Below, piece by piece: positions 1 through 7,987 of a stretch of DNA of 64,000 nt. The position numbers and the translations under genes are program-made. Positions within the stretch are counted from its first letter, which is position 1; each line of letters begins with the position of its first letter. The notes under the pieces were generated by a model that saw nothing but the letters and a program-made list of their open reading frames with translations, was not told the origin of the DNA and searched no databases. This stretch comes from CAZDKK01 sp964603725 (GTDB taxonomy: Bacteria > Eisenbacteria > RBG-16-71-46 > CAIMUX01 > WJJG01): contig CAZRWW010000018.1 in the NCBI GenBank assembly GCA_964603725.1, forward strand, positions 11,444 through 75,443, given 5' to 3'.

Positions 1-525
1 GCGTGCTCCGTGCGCGCGATCGGCGAGTTGCGCGCGCGCGGGATCCGCGTGGGCGCGCACGTGATCCTGGGCACCCCGTGGGAGAGCCACGCCGCGCAGC
101 TCGCCGGCGCCGCCCGGCTCTGCGCCACCGGCATCCAGGCCGTCAAGGTCCACCACCTCCAGGTGCTCCAGGGCAGCCGCCTGGCCGAGCTGCCCGCGAC
201 CCAGCGCGCGCGGCTGCCCTCGTGGCGGGTCTACGCGCGCCTGGCGGCCGCCTACCTCGAACGGCTCGCGCCGGAGGTGGTCGTCGAGCGCCTCACGGCC
301 AGCGCGCCCCGCCGCATGCTGATCGCCCCGCGGTGGGGCGTGTCGGCCGAATGCGTGCGCCGCGAGATCATCGCCGTGCTGGCGCGCCGCGGGCGCCGGC
401 AGGGCTCGCTGTGGAGCGCGATCGCGGGGACGGGCCTCGAGGAAGGTGGCCGCGCGGGCGCAGGACGGCGCGGCCATGGCGCGGCGGACACGGGCGGGGA
501 GGTCGGCGATGGATTTAGCGCCTGA
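1..525 (+). CDS. Radical SAM protein, YhcC/TIGR01212 type, 3' fragment
   Basis: The open frame runs in from the left edge, so only the last 174 codons are visible and the radical SAM CxxxCxxC cluster is outside the window. What remains matches the C-terminal half of the YhcC (TIGR01212) family: HVILGTPWE near residue 20, VKVHHLQVLQGS near residue 50, and RLTASAPRRMLIAPRWG near residues 97-113, which corresponds to the family's RLTGDAPR-LLAP signature. The family is a radical SAM enzyme of uncertain substrate. The last 30 or so residues are low-complexity Gly/Arg/Ala and not family-like. Its end overlaps the next gene by 17 bp, suggesting co-transcription. Confidence 0.8.
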   Translation, partial: ACSVRAIGELRARGIRVGAHVILGTPWESHAAQLAGAARLCATGIQAVKVHHLQVLQGSRLAELPATQRARLPSWRVYARLAAAYLERLAPEVVVERLTASAPRRMLIAPRWGVSAECVRREIIAVLARRGRRQGSLWSAIAGTGLEEGGRAGAGRRGHGAADTGGEVGDGFSA

Positions 526-1372
526 GCCCCTGCCCGTCACGTTCGCCCTGGTCGAGCCCTCCGAGCCGGGCAACGTGGGCGCCGTCGCCCGCTCGCTGGC
601 GGCCTTCGGCTTCGAGCGCCTCGTGCTGATCGACCCGCCGCGGCGCGACGAGGCGGTCGAGCGGGCCCGCGCCGTGCGCTTCGGGCTCCCGGTGCTGGAG
701 CGCGCGCGTGTGATCGGGCCGGACCAGGTGCCGGCCCTGCTGGCGGAGTTCGACGAGATCTGGGCCACCAGCGCCCGGGCGGGTCGCCGGCGCGCGCTGG
801 CGGACCCGGGCGCGGCCGTGGCGCGGTACCTGGCGCGCGAGCCCGTGCGACTGCTCGTGGTGTTCGGCCCGGAGCGCACCGGGCTCGACCTCGAGTGGCT
901 CGATCGCTGCGATCGGCTGGTGCGCATCCCCACGCCCGGCGGGCCGCTCAACCTGGCGCAGGCGGTGACGGTGATCGCCTACGAGCTCTGCGCTCAGGCG
1001 TCGGGCAATCCGCGCGCGGCCGGCACATCCGGGCTCTCGGGCGCGGCCGGCACATCCGGGCTCTCGGGCGCGGCCGCGCCGACGGGCGCGGCGAGCGAGG
1101 CGGCCGCGCCGGCGGCTGCCTCCGGGGATCCACGCCGCCGGGGCGCGCCGGTCGCGGCCGAGGCGCGCCGCGAGATCCTTGCGCGCACCGAGGCGTTGCT
1201 GGCGCTGATCGGCTACCCCACGCGCTCGCTGCGCAGCCACCCGCACCGCGCGTACCTCGAGCCGCTGCGCGCGGGCGCTTACACGCGCGAGCAGGCGCGC
1301 TGGCTGTTGGGGTTGATCGCGCGGCTGGAGCGCGCGCTCGGCGGCGCCGCGCGCGGCTCGCGGCGCGACTAG
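509..1372 (+). CDS. TrmJ-like tRNA/rRNA 2'-O-methyltransferase (SPOUT/SpoU family)
   Basis: This 287-aa protein has the three SpoU motifs in order: EPGNVGAVARSLAAFGF (19-35), FGPERTGL (119-126) and PLNLAQAVTVIAYEL (146-160). Family members transfer a methyl group from SAM to a ribose 2'-OH. TrmJ acts on position 32 of tRNAs, and the C-terminal helical part (LIGYPTRSLRSHPHRAYLEPL) also fits TrmJ. The ATG at 509 is chosen over an in-frame ATG at 446 because GGGGAGGT sits 6 bases upstream. A Gly/Ala/Ser-rich linker near residues 168-210 contains an exact 27-bp tandem duplication, which inserts two identical 9-residue units without breaking the frame. TrmJ specificity is inference; TrmH-type enzymes are the alternative. 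Confidence 0.85.
   Translation: MDLAPEPLPVTFALVEPSEPGNVGAVARSLAAFGFERLVLIDPPRRDEAVERARAVRFGLPVLERARVIGPDQVPALLAEFDEIWATSARAGRRRALADPGAAVARYLAREPVRLLVVFGPERTGLDLEWLDRCDRLVRIPTPGGPLNLAQAVTVIAYELCAQASGNPRAAGTSGLSGAAGTSGLSGAAAPTGAASEAAAPAAASGDPRRRGAPVAAEARREILARTEALLALIGYPTRSLRSHPHRAYLEPLRAGAYTREQARWLLGLIARLERALGGAARGSRRD
1014..1075. repeat. 27-bp tandem duplication (2.3 copies) inside the TrmJ-like gene
   Basis: Two identical 27-bp units lie at 1014-1040 and 1041-1067, followed by an 8-bp partial third copy. The period is a multiple of three, so it adds a repeated GTSGLSGAA-type peptide in a linker. Confidence 0.9.
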
Positions 1373-1386
1373 AACCGGCCGCGCGG

Positions 1387-2889
1387 TTAGCCGGGCGGCT
1401 CCCCACACCCCGGGAAATCCGGGCAGATCCCGAAGTCGTACCGATACCCCTTCGGCAGGTACTCACCCGTCATGACGTTCATCTGATACTCGCCCCGCCA
1501 GCGGCGCGCGGCGATCGCCCGCAGCGCCGACAGGAACCGGTCGACGTCCTCGTCGGTGTTGTGCAGGCCGATGCTCACGCGCACGCCGCCCGGCACGAGG
1601 CTGCGGTCGCCCGCCCCCGCCCGCTGCTCGAACTCGCGCTCCTGGTCGGGCGTCACGCCCAGGAAGCTCTTGATCAGCGGGTGGGCGCAGAAGCAGCCCG
1701 CGCGCACCGAGATGCCGTGCTCGTAGGCCAGGACGGCCGCCACCTGATTGTAGTGCACGCCCTCGACGGAGAAGGTGGCCACCCCCAAGCGGTGCTCGAG
1801 CCGCTCGGGATCGCACGGCCCCCAGATCGTGACGCCGTCGATCGCGTTCATGCCGGCGAGCAGCCGGCGCGTCAGCCGGCGCTCGTGCTCGGCGATGCGG
1901 TCCATGCCGATCCGCTCGTAGATCCGGATGGCCGCGGCCAGCGCGAAGAGGCCCAGGATGTTCGGCGTGCCGGCCTCCTGGCGCTCGGGCGGATCGGCCC
2001 AGATCACGTGATCGAGGCCGACCGAGTAGACCGTGCCCCCGCCCTGTAGGTAGGGCGAAGCGTCGGCGAAGTGGTCCTGCCGCCCGATGATCGCGCCCTC
2101 GCCGTAGGGCGAGTTCATCTTGTGGGCGCTGAAGACGACGAAGTCGAGGTGGCCGGGATCGTCGTGCGCTCGCATGCGGATCGCGCGGTGGGGCGCGAGC
2201 TGGGCGGCGTCGACGGCGATCCAGGCGCCGTGCCGGTGCGCCAGGGCGGCGATCTCGTGGATGGGCAGGACCTCGCCGGTCACGTTCGACGCCCCCGTCA
2301 CCGCCACCACGCGCACGCGCCCCGCGTGGCGGGCGAGCTTGCGCCCGAAGTCCTCGACGTCCAGCGTGCCGTCCGGGCGCCGGCCGACATAGTCGACCTT
2401 GGCCTTGCCGCGCCAGGGCAGGTCGTTCGAGTGGTGCTCGAGGATGGTCGTCAGCACGACGTCATCCGGACGCCACTGGAAGGTGGCGGCCAGGAGATTG
2501 AGCCCCTCGGTCGTGTTGCGCACCGGAATCACAATGTCGCGCGCCTCGTCGCCGCCGGCGAACCGGCGGACGATTTCGCGCGCTTCCTCGTAGCGCTCGG
2601 TGCAGAAGACCGCATCGAAGCCGGTGCCGCGGTGGATGTTGGAGTAGTACCCCTCCATGTCGCGCAGGAAGGTGCTCACCGCGCGGAAGGGCTTGGTGCT
2701 GGCGGCGTTGTCCATGAAGACCTGGCGCACCCACTCGCCCGTGAGCAACGGCACGCGGTGGTCGGCGCCCAGCACTTCGGGGACGAAGAACCCGCGCTGG
2801 TCGCCGCCCGCGCCTGGGGCGGCGCTCCCGAGCCCCACTTCGCCCGCCGCGGCCTTCATCGCCGCCCCGGTCTTCTTCTTCGCCGTCAC
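1387..2889 (-). CDS. Class V aminotransferase, SufS-like cysteine desulfurase family
   Basis: The 500-aa product has the fold-type I PLP signature of the Csd/SufS branch. EHHSN (151-155) stacks on PLP, DAAQ (227-230) holds the PLP nitrogen, SAHK with Lys257 forms the Schiff base, and RAGCFCAHP (396-404) carries a cysteine (Cys401) aligned with the persulfide Cys of SufS. These enzymes release sulfur from cysteine for Fe-S or thio-cofactor assembly. The protein is about 90 residues longer than SufS, with a Lys/Ala-rich N-terminus and a C-terminal tail rich in Tyr, Pro and Cys. No suf or isc scaffold genes are adjacent, so a selenocysteine-lyase or other class V role remains possible. The start is GTG, with no strong Shine-Dalgarno; an internal ATG at 2859 is possible. 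Confidence 0.8.
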   Translation of the reverse strand: MTAKKKTGAAMKAAAGEVGLGSAAPGAGGDQRGFFVPEVLGADHRVPLLTGEWVRQVFMDNAASTKPFRAVSTFLRDMEGYYSNIHRGTGFDAVFCTERYEEAREIVRRFAGGDEARDIVIPVRNTTEGLNLLAATFQWRPDDVVLTTILEHHSNDLPWRGKAKVDYVGRRPDGTLDVEDFGRKLARHAGRVRVVAVTGASNVTGEVLPIHEIAALAHRHGAWIAVDAAQLAPHRAIRMRAHDDPGHLDFVVFSAHKMNSPYGEGAIIGRQDHFADASPYLQGGGTVYSVGLDHVIWADPPERQEAGTPNILGLFALAAAIRIYERIGMDRIAEHERRLTRRLLAGMNAIDGVTIWGPCDPERLEHRLGVATFSVEGVHYNQVAAVLAYEHGISVRAGCFCAHPLIKSFLGVTPDQEREFEQRAGAGDRSLVPGGVRVSIGLHNTDEDVDRFLSALRAIAARRWRGEYQMNVMTGEYLPKGYRYDFGICPDFPGCGEPPG

Positions 2890-3248
2890 GTCTGGCCTCG
2901 CCTTTCCCGGTCTCGCCGATCTTCCCGGCCGTCACGGCCGCTCCCGCCCGGCGGCCCGCCGACGCGACGAGCCTGCCCGGGCCGGGCCTCTCGGGATGGT
3001 ACGCGGATGCGGCCCGGGCCCGCAACAGGCGCCCGCGGCCGACGGCGCACGCGCGCGCGGGCCGGCCGCGGCCCATCTTGACGCCGGCCCTCACCGGCCG
3101 TTACCTTCTCGGTGGCAATTCTCCCAGGGCGCCCCGGCCTCGCCGGGTGAGCGCCGCTCGAGAGTGCGAGACAGCCGGGACCGAGTTCCCAGCAGGCAGC
3201 GACGCCGCGGCGCGCCAACGCCCGGCCGGCGCGAACCAGAAGGGGGTC
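2890..3248. other. Divergent intergenic region, 359 bp
   Basis: This non-coding, very GC-rich stretch separates the desulfurase (leftward) from the GAPDH-like gene (rightward). Apart from a candidate rightward promoter at 3078-3107, I see no gene or RNA in it. Confidence 0.5.
3078..3107 (+). promoter_or_regulatory. Candidate sigma70-type promoter for the GAPDH-like gene
   Basis: TTGACG (3078-3083), an 18-bp spacer and TACCTT (3102-3107) would start transcription about 135 bp before the ATG at 3249. The -35 match is good and the -10 is weak. Confidence 0.35.
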
Positions 3249-4322
3249 ATGATGGGGAAGAACGGCAAGCACGTCCATGTCGTGGGCACGGGAACGATCG
3301 GCGAGCCCTTGATCGGGCTGCTGTGCGACTTCCGCAAGGACCTCGGCATCGAGACGATCAGCTTCAACAAGAAGCAGGCGCTCACCAGCGACCGGCCGAA
3401 GGTCAAGAACCTGATCAAGCGCGGGGCGCGCCTGGTGGCCGACAAGGAGATGATCCCCAAGTTCGAAGACCTCGGCATGAAGATCACTTACGAGTATGAG
3501 GAAGCCTGCGGCCTGGCCGACGTGATCATCGACTGCACGCCGTCGGGCAACGCCAACAAGGAAGCCTCCTACGCCAAGCACGAGGCGACGACCAAGGGCT
3601 TCGTGGCCCAGGGCAGCGAATTCGGCTTCGGCAAGCCGTACGCCCGCGGGATCAACGATGAAGCGCTCGAGCCGGGCAAGGACAAGTACATCCAGATCGT
3701 CTCCTGCAACACTCACAACCTGGCGGCGGTGATCGACACGCTCGCGCTGCAGGAGAAGGACCCGAGCAATCTCGTCGACGGCCACTTCGTCCTGATCCGT
3801 CGCGCCAACGACATCAGCCAGGACGGCAAGTTCATCCCGGCCCCGCAAGCCGGCAAGCACGACGATCCCGAGTTCGGCACGCACCACGCCCGCGACGCCT
3901 ACCACCTCTTCAAGACGCTGGGCTACGAGCTGCCGCTCTTCAGCTCCGCCATGAAGGTGAACAGCCAGTACATGCACGCCATGTGGTTCCGGCTCAAGCT
4001 CAAGGAGAAGGTCTCCTTGCCCACCGTCATCGCCCGGCTGCGCGAGAACCAGCGCGTGGCCTTGACCGAGAAGCGCTCGACCAACTCGGTCTTCTCCTTC
4101 GGCCGCGACCAGGGCCACTACGGCCGACTGCTGAGCCAGACCGTGGTGTGCGTGCCCACCCTGACGGTGCGGGGCGACCACGAGATCGTGGGCTTCACCT
4201 TCACGCCCCAGGACGGCAACTCGCTGGTCTCCTCGGTGGCGATCACGGCGTGGTTCCTCTATCCGGAGGACTACGTCGAGCGGCTGCAGCCGCTGCGCGA
4301 GTACTTCTTCGAGGAGATCTAG
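3249..4322 (+). CDS. Type II (archaeal-type) glyceraldehyde-3-phosphate dehydrogenase-like protein
   Basis: This 357-aa protein begins with a Rossmann motif (VVGTGTIGEPLIG, 11-23). It then has DVIIDCTPSGNANKE (91-105) and VSCNTHNL (151-158), whose Cys153 matches the catalytic Cys of archaeal GAPDH (VSCNTTGL). Downstream, FVLIRRANDISQDGK parallels the archaeal VRRGADP region, followed by a HH-R pair and a long catalytic beta region. Archaeal type II GAPDH oxidises glyceraldehyde-3-phosphate using NAD(P). The overall resemblance to that class is recognisable but distant, so the real substrate may be another phosphorylated aldehyde or semialdehyde. Two consecutive ATGs (3249 and 3252) follow AGAAGGGGGTC. 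The gene stands alone and is convergent with folE across a strong hairpin. Confidence 0.65.
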   Translation: MMGKNGKHVHVVGTGTIGEPLIGLLCDFRKDLGIETISFNKKQALTSDRPKVKNLIKRGARLVADKEMIPKFEDLGMKITYEYEEACGLADVIIDCTPSGNANKEASYAKHEATTKGFVAQGSEFGFGKPYARGINDEALEPGKDKYIQIVSCNTHNLAAVIDTLALQEKDPSNLVDGHFVLIRRANDISQDGKFIPAPQAGKHDDPEFGTHHARDAYHLFKTLGYELPLFSSAMKVNSQYMHAMWFRLKLKEKVSLPTVIARLRENQRVALTEKRSTNSVFSFGRDQGHYGRLLSQTVVCVPTLTVRGDHEIVGFTFTPQDGNSLVSSVAITAWFLYPEDYVERLQPLREYFFEEI

Positions 4323-4361
4323 TCCGCGCGGCCGTCCGGGCCGCCGGTCGCCGGCAGCGCC

Positions 4362-4391
4362 ACGCCCGGAGGGCGGAAGCCTTCCGGGCGT
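4362..4391. terminator. Hairpin between convergent genes (possible bidirectional terminator)
   Basis: A perfect 9-bp inverted repeat, ACGCCCGGA (4362-4370) and TCCGGGCGT (4383-4391), encloses a 12-nt loop between the GAPDH-like gene and folE. There is no clear T-run, so intrinsic termination is only inferred. Confidence 0.45.
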
Positions 4392-4423
4392 TGCCGCGCC
4401 CGCCGAATCGGCCGCGCGCCGCT

Positions 4424-4999
4424 CTACGGCCGGCCGGGGGCCGGCGCCTGCTTGCGCAGAAGATCGAGGAACTCGCTGCGGGTGGCGCGGTCGGCGCGGA
4501 AATCGCCCAGCACGGCGCTGGTCGTCATGTAGGCGTTCTGCTTCTCGACGCCGCGCATCGCCATGCAGAGGTGGAAGGCCTCGATGACCACGCCCACCCC
4601 GCGCGGGTGGATCGCCTCCTGGATGCACTCGGCGATCTGGCTGGTCAGCCGTTCCTGGAGCTGCAGGCGGCGGGCGAAGAGCTCGACGATGCGCGGGATC
4701 TTGCTGAGGCCCAGCAAGCGCCCGTCGGGGATGTAGGCCACGTGGGCCTTGCCGACGAAGGGCAGCAGGTGGTGCTCGCACAGGCTGTAGACGTCGATGT
4801 CCTTGACCATCACCATCTGGTCGTAGGGCTCCTCGAAGATTGCGCCGTTGAGCAGGTCCTGGAGGTCCTGGTGGTACCCGCGCGTGAGGAAGCGCAGGGC
4901 CTCCTCGACCCGCTGGGGCGTGCGGGCGAGCCCGGCCCGCTCGGGATCCTCACCCAGGGCGCGCAGAATCGCCTCCACGTGAAGGCCGATTTCACTCAT
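4424..4999 (-). CDS. folE: GTP cyclohydrolase I
   Basis: This 191-aa enzyme converts GTP to 7,8-dihydroneopterin triphosphate, the first step of folate (and tetrahydrobiopterin/queuosine) synthesis. Zinc ligands are visible as CEHHLLPF (Cys74, His76, His77) and HLCMAMRG (Cys145). The length and the GLSKIPRIVELFARRLQLQE motif are typical of FolE1. The ATG at 4999 is preferred over a GTG at 5005 because AAGGAG lies 7 bases from the ATG and only 1 from the GTG. The start overlaps the end of the upstream phosphoesterase gene by 8 bp, so the two are translationally coupled. Confidence 0.95.
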   Translation of the reverse strand: MSEIGLHVEAILRALGEDPERAGLARTPQRVEEALRFLTRGYHQDLQDLLNGAIFEEPYDQMVMVKDIDVYSLCEHHLLPFVGKAHVAYIPDGRLLGLSKIPRIVELFARRLQLQERLTSQIAECIQEAIHPRGVGVVIEAFHLCMAMRGVEKQNAYMTTSAVLGDFRADRATRSEFLDLLRKQAPAPGRP

Positions 5000-6023
5000 G
5001 GCCACGCTCCTTGTTGCGGCGCTCGCCGTCCAGTTGGAACTCCCGGCGCAGGCAATCGAGCACGGTCGTGACGGCTTCCTTGAGCTCGCCGGCCAGGGTG
5101 ATCCCCGCGGCGGTGGGCCGGCCCCCGCCGCCGAGCTGCTCGGCCAGTCGGCCCACGTTGCGATCGCCCTTGGAGCGGAAGGTGACCTTGACGCCCCCCC
5201 CGGCCAGCTCGCGGAAGAACACGCCCAGCTCCACGCCGCGGATCGTCATGAGCTGGTCGATCACGCCGTCGGCATCCACGGCCGACGTGCCGGTTTGCTC
5301 GAACATGTCGCGGGTGACGTAGGTCCAGGCCAGCCTGCCGGTCCTGTCGCTCACGACCCGGCTCAATGCCGCGGTCAGCAGCTCGACGCGCGAGAAGGAC
5401 TCGTTCTCGAACAGCCGCGCGGCGGTGCGCGTGTGGCTGGCGCCGCGGCGGATCAGCTCGGCCGCGATCAGCACCGTCTCATCGCGCGTGTTGCGGAAGC
5501 GGAAGCCCCCGGTGTCGAAGAGGATCGAGGCGTAGAGCGCCGCCGCCATCTCGGCGTCGAGCTCCGCCCCGGTGGCGAGGAAGTAGCGGTAGAGCACCTC
5601 CCCGGTCGCGCTGGCCGAGGGGTCGACCAGAGCCACGTCCGCGGTGCGGGCCGGCCCGTGATGGTGGTCGAACAGCAGCCGCGGGGCGGGCGAGTCGCGC
5701 AGAATCTGGCCCAGCGCCCCCATGTAGTCCCAGTCGTTCACGTCCAGGACGATCACCAGGTCGTGGTCGGGCACCGCCGGTCCCTCGTGCCAGGCTCCGG
5801 GGGGCAGTCCGGCCAGCTCGACCAGGAAGCGGTAGATCTCGTGCACGGGGGTGGGGTTGCAGATCGCCACCCGCTTGCCGAGGCTGCTCAGATGGCGCGC
5901 CAGCGCGGCCTGCGAGCCGACCGAGTCGGCATCGGGCAGCACGTGCGACGCGAGCAGGATCGAGCGGGCCGACGCGATGCGCGCGCGGGCCTGCTCGCAG
6001 AACTCGATAAGCCCCTTGGACAT
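4992..6023 (-). CDS. nrnA: DHH/DHHA1 phosphoesterase, NrnA-like nanoRNase / pAp phosphatase
   Basis: The 343-aa protein has the DHH catalytic set: HVLPDADSVGS with Asp31 and Asp33, VLDVNDWDYMG with Asp94, FDHHHG (118-123), and a DTGGFR loop at 170-175. A C-terminal DHHA1 substrate domain ends in GGGGRPTAAG (298-307). NrnA-type enzymes degrade 2-5-nt RNAs and dephosphorylate pAp using Mn2+. Most NrnA proteins have His after GGGG (GGGGHxxAAG); here it is Arg, which could alter substrate end recognition. The start follows immediately after a repeat-rich spacer, and the gene lies between the Hsp70-like gene and folE on the same strand. Confidence 0.85.
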   Translation of the reverse strand: MSKGLIEFCEQARARIASARSILLASHVLPDADSVGSQAALARHLSSLGKRVAICNPTPVHEIYRFLVELAGLPPGAWHEGPAVPDHDLVIVLDVNDWDYMGALGQILRDSPAPRLLFDHHHGPARTADVALVDPSASATGEVLYRYFLATGAELDAEMAAALYASILFDTGGFRFRNTRDETVLIAAELIRRGASHTRTAARLFENESFSRVELLTAALSRVVSDRTGRLAWTYVTRDMFEQTGTSAVDADGVIDQLMTIRGVELGVFFRELAGGGVKVTFRSKGDRNVGRLAEQLGGGGRPTAAGITLAGELKEAVTTVLDCLRREFQLDGERRNKERGHE

Positions 6024-6048
6024 CGCGCGCCGCTCCTCGGCTGCGACT

Positions 6049-6100
6049 CCGGCCGGCGCGGACGGCGTTCCCGGCCGGCGCGGACGGCGTTCCCGGCCGG
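6049..6100. repeat. 22-bp tandem duplication in the Hsp70-nrnA intergenic spacer
   Basis: Two identical 22-bp units (6049-6070 and 6071-6092), with an 8-bp partial third, fill most of the 86-bp spacer upstream of nrnA. Unlike the coding duplications in this window, the period is not a multiple of three. Confidence 0.85.
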
Positions 6101-6109
6101 CCCCGCCCG

Positions 6110-7927
6110 CTATCGCAAGGCCGCCTGCATGCTGGCGTCGATGTCCCGCTGGACCAGCGAGCGCGCGGCCTCTTCCAGCTCCTGCGTGCACGAGCGGATC
6201 TCGACGAGGTCCGCCCCGTCGAGGACTTCCTGGAGCTCGCGCGCCTTCTTGGCGATGATCTGCTTCTCGTCGCGCGTCATGCTCGCCGCCTGGCGCTTGC
6301 TCAGCTCGCTCAGATTGTCGAGCAGGAAGCGGCCGCGCTGGCGCAGCTCCTCGCGCAGGCCGGCCTCGAAGTCCGCCGACTCGGCGGGCGCGGGCAGGGC
6401 GTCCAGCGTGGCCTGGAACACCGAAGATGACACGCCGCGCGCGGGCCGCACCTCCAGGCCCAGCCGCTTCGAGCGCGCGCTCTCCTGCGCCTGCACGCTG
6501 AGCTGCCCGTCCTCGTCGATCACGAGCAGCACCTCGATCGCGGGCCCGCCGGCCGGCATGGGCGGGATGTTGGCCACCTCCACGCGGGCCACCGGGGCCC
6601 AGTCCCCGGCACCCTGGCCGAACAGCTCGAAGGCGACCTCGGCCTGGCGCTCGAGGTAGGTCGTGAAGATCTCGCGGTTGCCGGCCGGCAAGTGGATCGC
6701 TCGCTCGAGGATCGGGCTCACCTGTCCGGACTGCCCCTCCAGGCCGAGCGCGCACGGGTTGGCGTCCAGCACCACGATGTCGCTCTTCTCGCGCTCCAGC
6801 ACGCGGGCCCGCACGAGCGCCCCCAGGGCGACGCACTCCTCGGGATCCAGGCCCGCCAGCGGCTCGCGCCCCAGGGTCTCGCTCAGATGATCGGCCAGCC
6901 CGCGGATGCGCGTCAGGCCCCCGGCCAGCAGCACCACGTCCAGATCGCCGGGCTGCAGGCGGGCATCGGCCAGCGCGCGGCGGCACACCCGGGTCGCCTC
7001 GTGCTTGAGCGGCTCGAGCAGGCGATCGAGGTCGGCCGCGGCGTAGGTGTGGCGCAGCGGCGGCCGGTCGGTCCCGAGCCCAACGCTCACCTCGGCCTTC
7101 CCCCGCGCGGCCAGATCGCGCTTGGCCGCCTCGGCCACGACCAGCAGGTGCCGCGCGACGTGCTCCACGTTGTGCACCGGCCCTCCGGCCCTGGCTCGCG
7201 CGAGCAGATCGGCCGCCAGCGCCTGATCGATGCGGTCGCCGCCGATCGGCACGCCGACGCTCGCCAGCACGCGCACGAGTCGGTCTCGCACGCGCGCCAG
7301 CGTGACGCTGAAGTAGCCGGCGCCCCAGACGCAGACGCCGACGCAGCCGCGGCCGCCCTGGGCGATCCAGGCCAGCGCCGCGGCCGTGGCCTCGTCGATC
7401 AGACGCACCTGCTGGAAGCCGGCCATGCGCGCCGCCAGCCAGAAGGTGCGCCGGTCGAAGGGCGAGAAGGCAGCCGGCACGGGGAAGACGCCGCTGTCGA
7501 CCGGCCGCTCCAGGAAGGACTCGGCCGCGCGCCGCAGGTGAGCCAGGAAGTAGGCATTGATCTCGAGAGCCGAGCGGGCTTTCCCGCCCAGGTCGAGCTG
7601 CAGCAACGGGGCCGAACCCGAGGCCACCGGATGCGGAAAGAAGGGCCCGCGGGCCTCGAGCGCCTGGCCATCCTGGGTCAAGAGCGCCTTGGGCGACAGA
7701 ACGGTGTGACGCGGGTAGAGGGTCTGCCGATCGCGGGCCGGCACGCCCGCCAGAACGCCGCCTTGCGGCGAGATCGCCAGCGCCGACGGAATGCGCGGGT
7801 CACCCGCCAGGTCGGTCACGAACGCCGAACCTTCTCCGCGCGCGAACGCGATGCGGCTCACGCTCGTTCCGCAGTCGAAGGCCAGGTAGCCCTGACCCGC
7901 GGATGGGACCGACGACTGCCTCACCAA
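6110..7927 (-). CDS. HscA-like Hsp70 chaperone with degenerate ATPase motif
   Basis: This 605-aa Hsp70 has a nucleotide-binding domain with phosphate-1 motif FDCGTSVS (17-24), connect motif IDEATAAALAW (177-187) and adenosine motif VLLAGGLTR (332-340). The substrate-binding domain (about 385-505) contains PCALGLEG, EIFTTYLERQ and VEVANIPPMPAGGP, which follows the HscA pattern. The phosphate-2 motif, normally DLGGGTFD, reads VWGAGYFSVT (200-209), so the conserved Asp and Gly-Thr are lost. ATP hydrolysis may therefore be weak. It lies 60 bp downstream of a J-protein gene, its likely partner. The frame begins with TTG (7927) followed by GTG (7924), and GAGGAGG is spaced about 9 bases from the TTG. 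Housekeeping DnaK is unlikely because of the motif losses. Confidence 0.8.
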   Translation of the reverse strand: MVRQSSVPSAGQGYLAFDCGTSVSRIAFARGEGSAFVTDLAGDPRIPSALAISPQGGVLAGVPARDRQTLYPRHTVLSPKALLTQDGQALEARGPFFPHPVASGSAPLLQLDLGGKARSALEINAYFLAHLRRAAESFLERPVDSGVFPVPAAFSPFDRRTFWLAARMAGFQQVRLIDEATAAALAWIAQGGRGCVGVCVWGAGYFSVTLARVRDRLVRVLASVGVPIGGDRIDQALAADLLARARAGGPVHNVEHVARHLLVVAEAAKRDLAARGKAEVSVGLGTDRPPLRHTYAAADLDRLLEPLKHEATRVCRRALADARLQPGDLDVVLLAGGLTRIRGLADHLSETLGREPLAGLDPEECVALGALVRARVLEREKSDIVVLDANPCALGLEGQSGQVSPILERAIHLPAGNREIFTTYLERQAEVAFELFGQGAGDWAPVARVEVANIPPMPAGGPAIEVLLVIDEDGQLSVQAQESARSKRLGLEVRPARGVSSSVFQATLDALPAPAESADFEAGLREELRQRGRFLLDNLSELSKRQAASMTRDEKQIIAKKARELQEVLDGADLVEIRSCTQELEEAARSLVQRDIDASMQAALR

Positions 7928-7987
7928 AGATGAGTCCCTCCTCGCCCGGGCCAGTTCCAGACCGGCGGCGCGCCGCCGGCCGCGGCG

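Noticed and set aside
1014..1075. CRISPR-like repeat
   Set aside because: Units are contiguous, without spacers, and lie in frame inside a coding region.
4992..6986. A 664-codon minus frame starting upstream of nrnA
   Set aside because: The NrnA motif block begins at ATG 6023; the rest overlaps the Hsp70-like gene in another phase.
6110..7927. Housekeeping DnaK
   Set aside because: The phosphate-2 motif is degenerate and the substrate domain is HscA-like.
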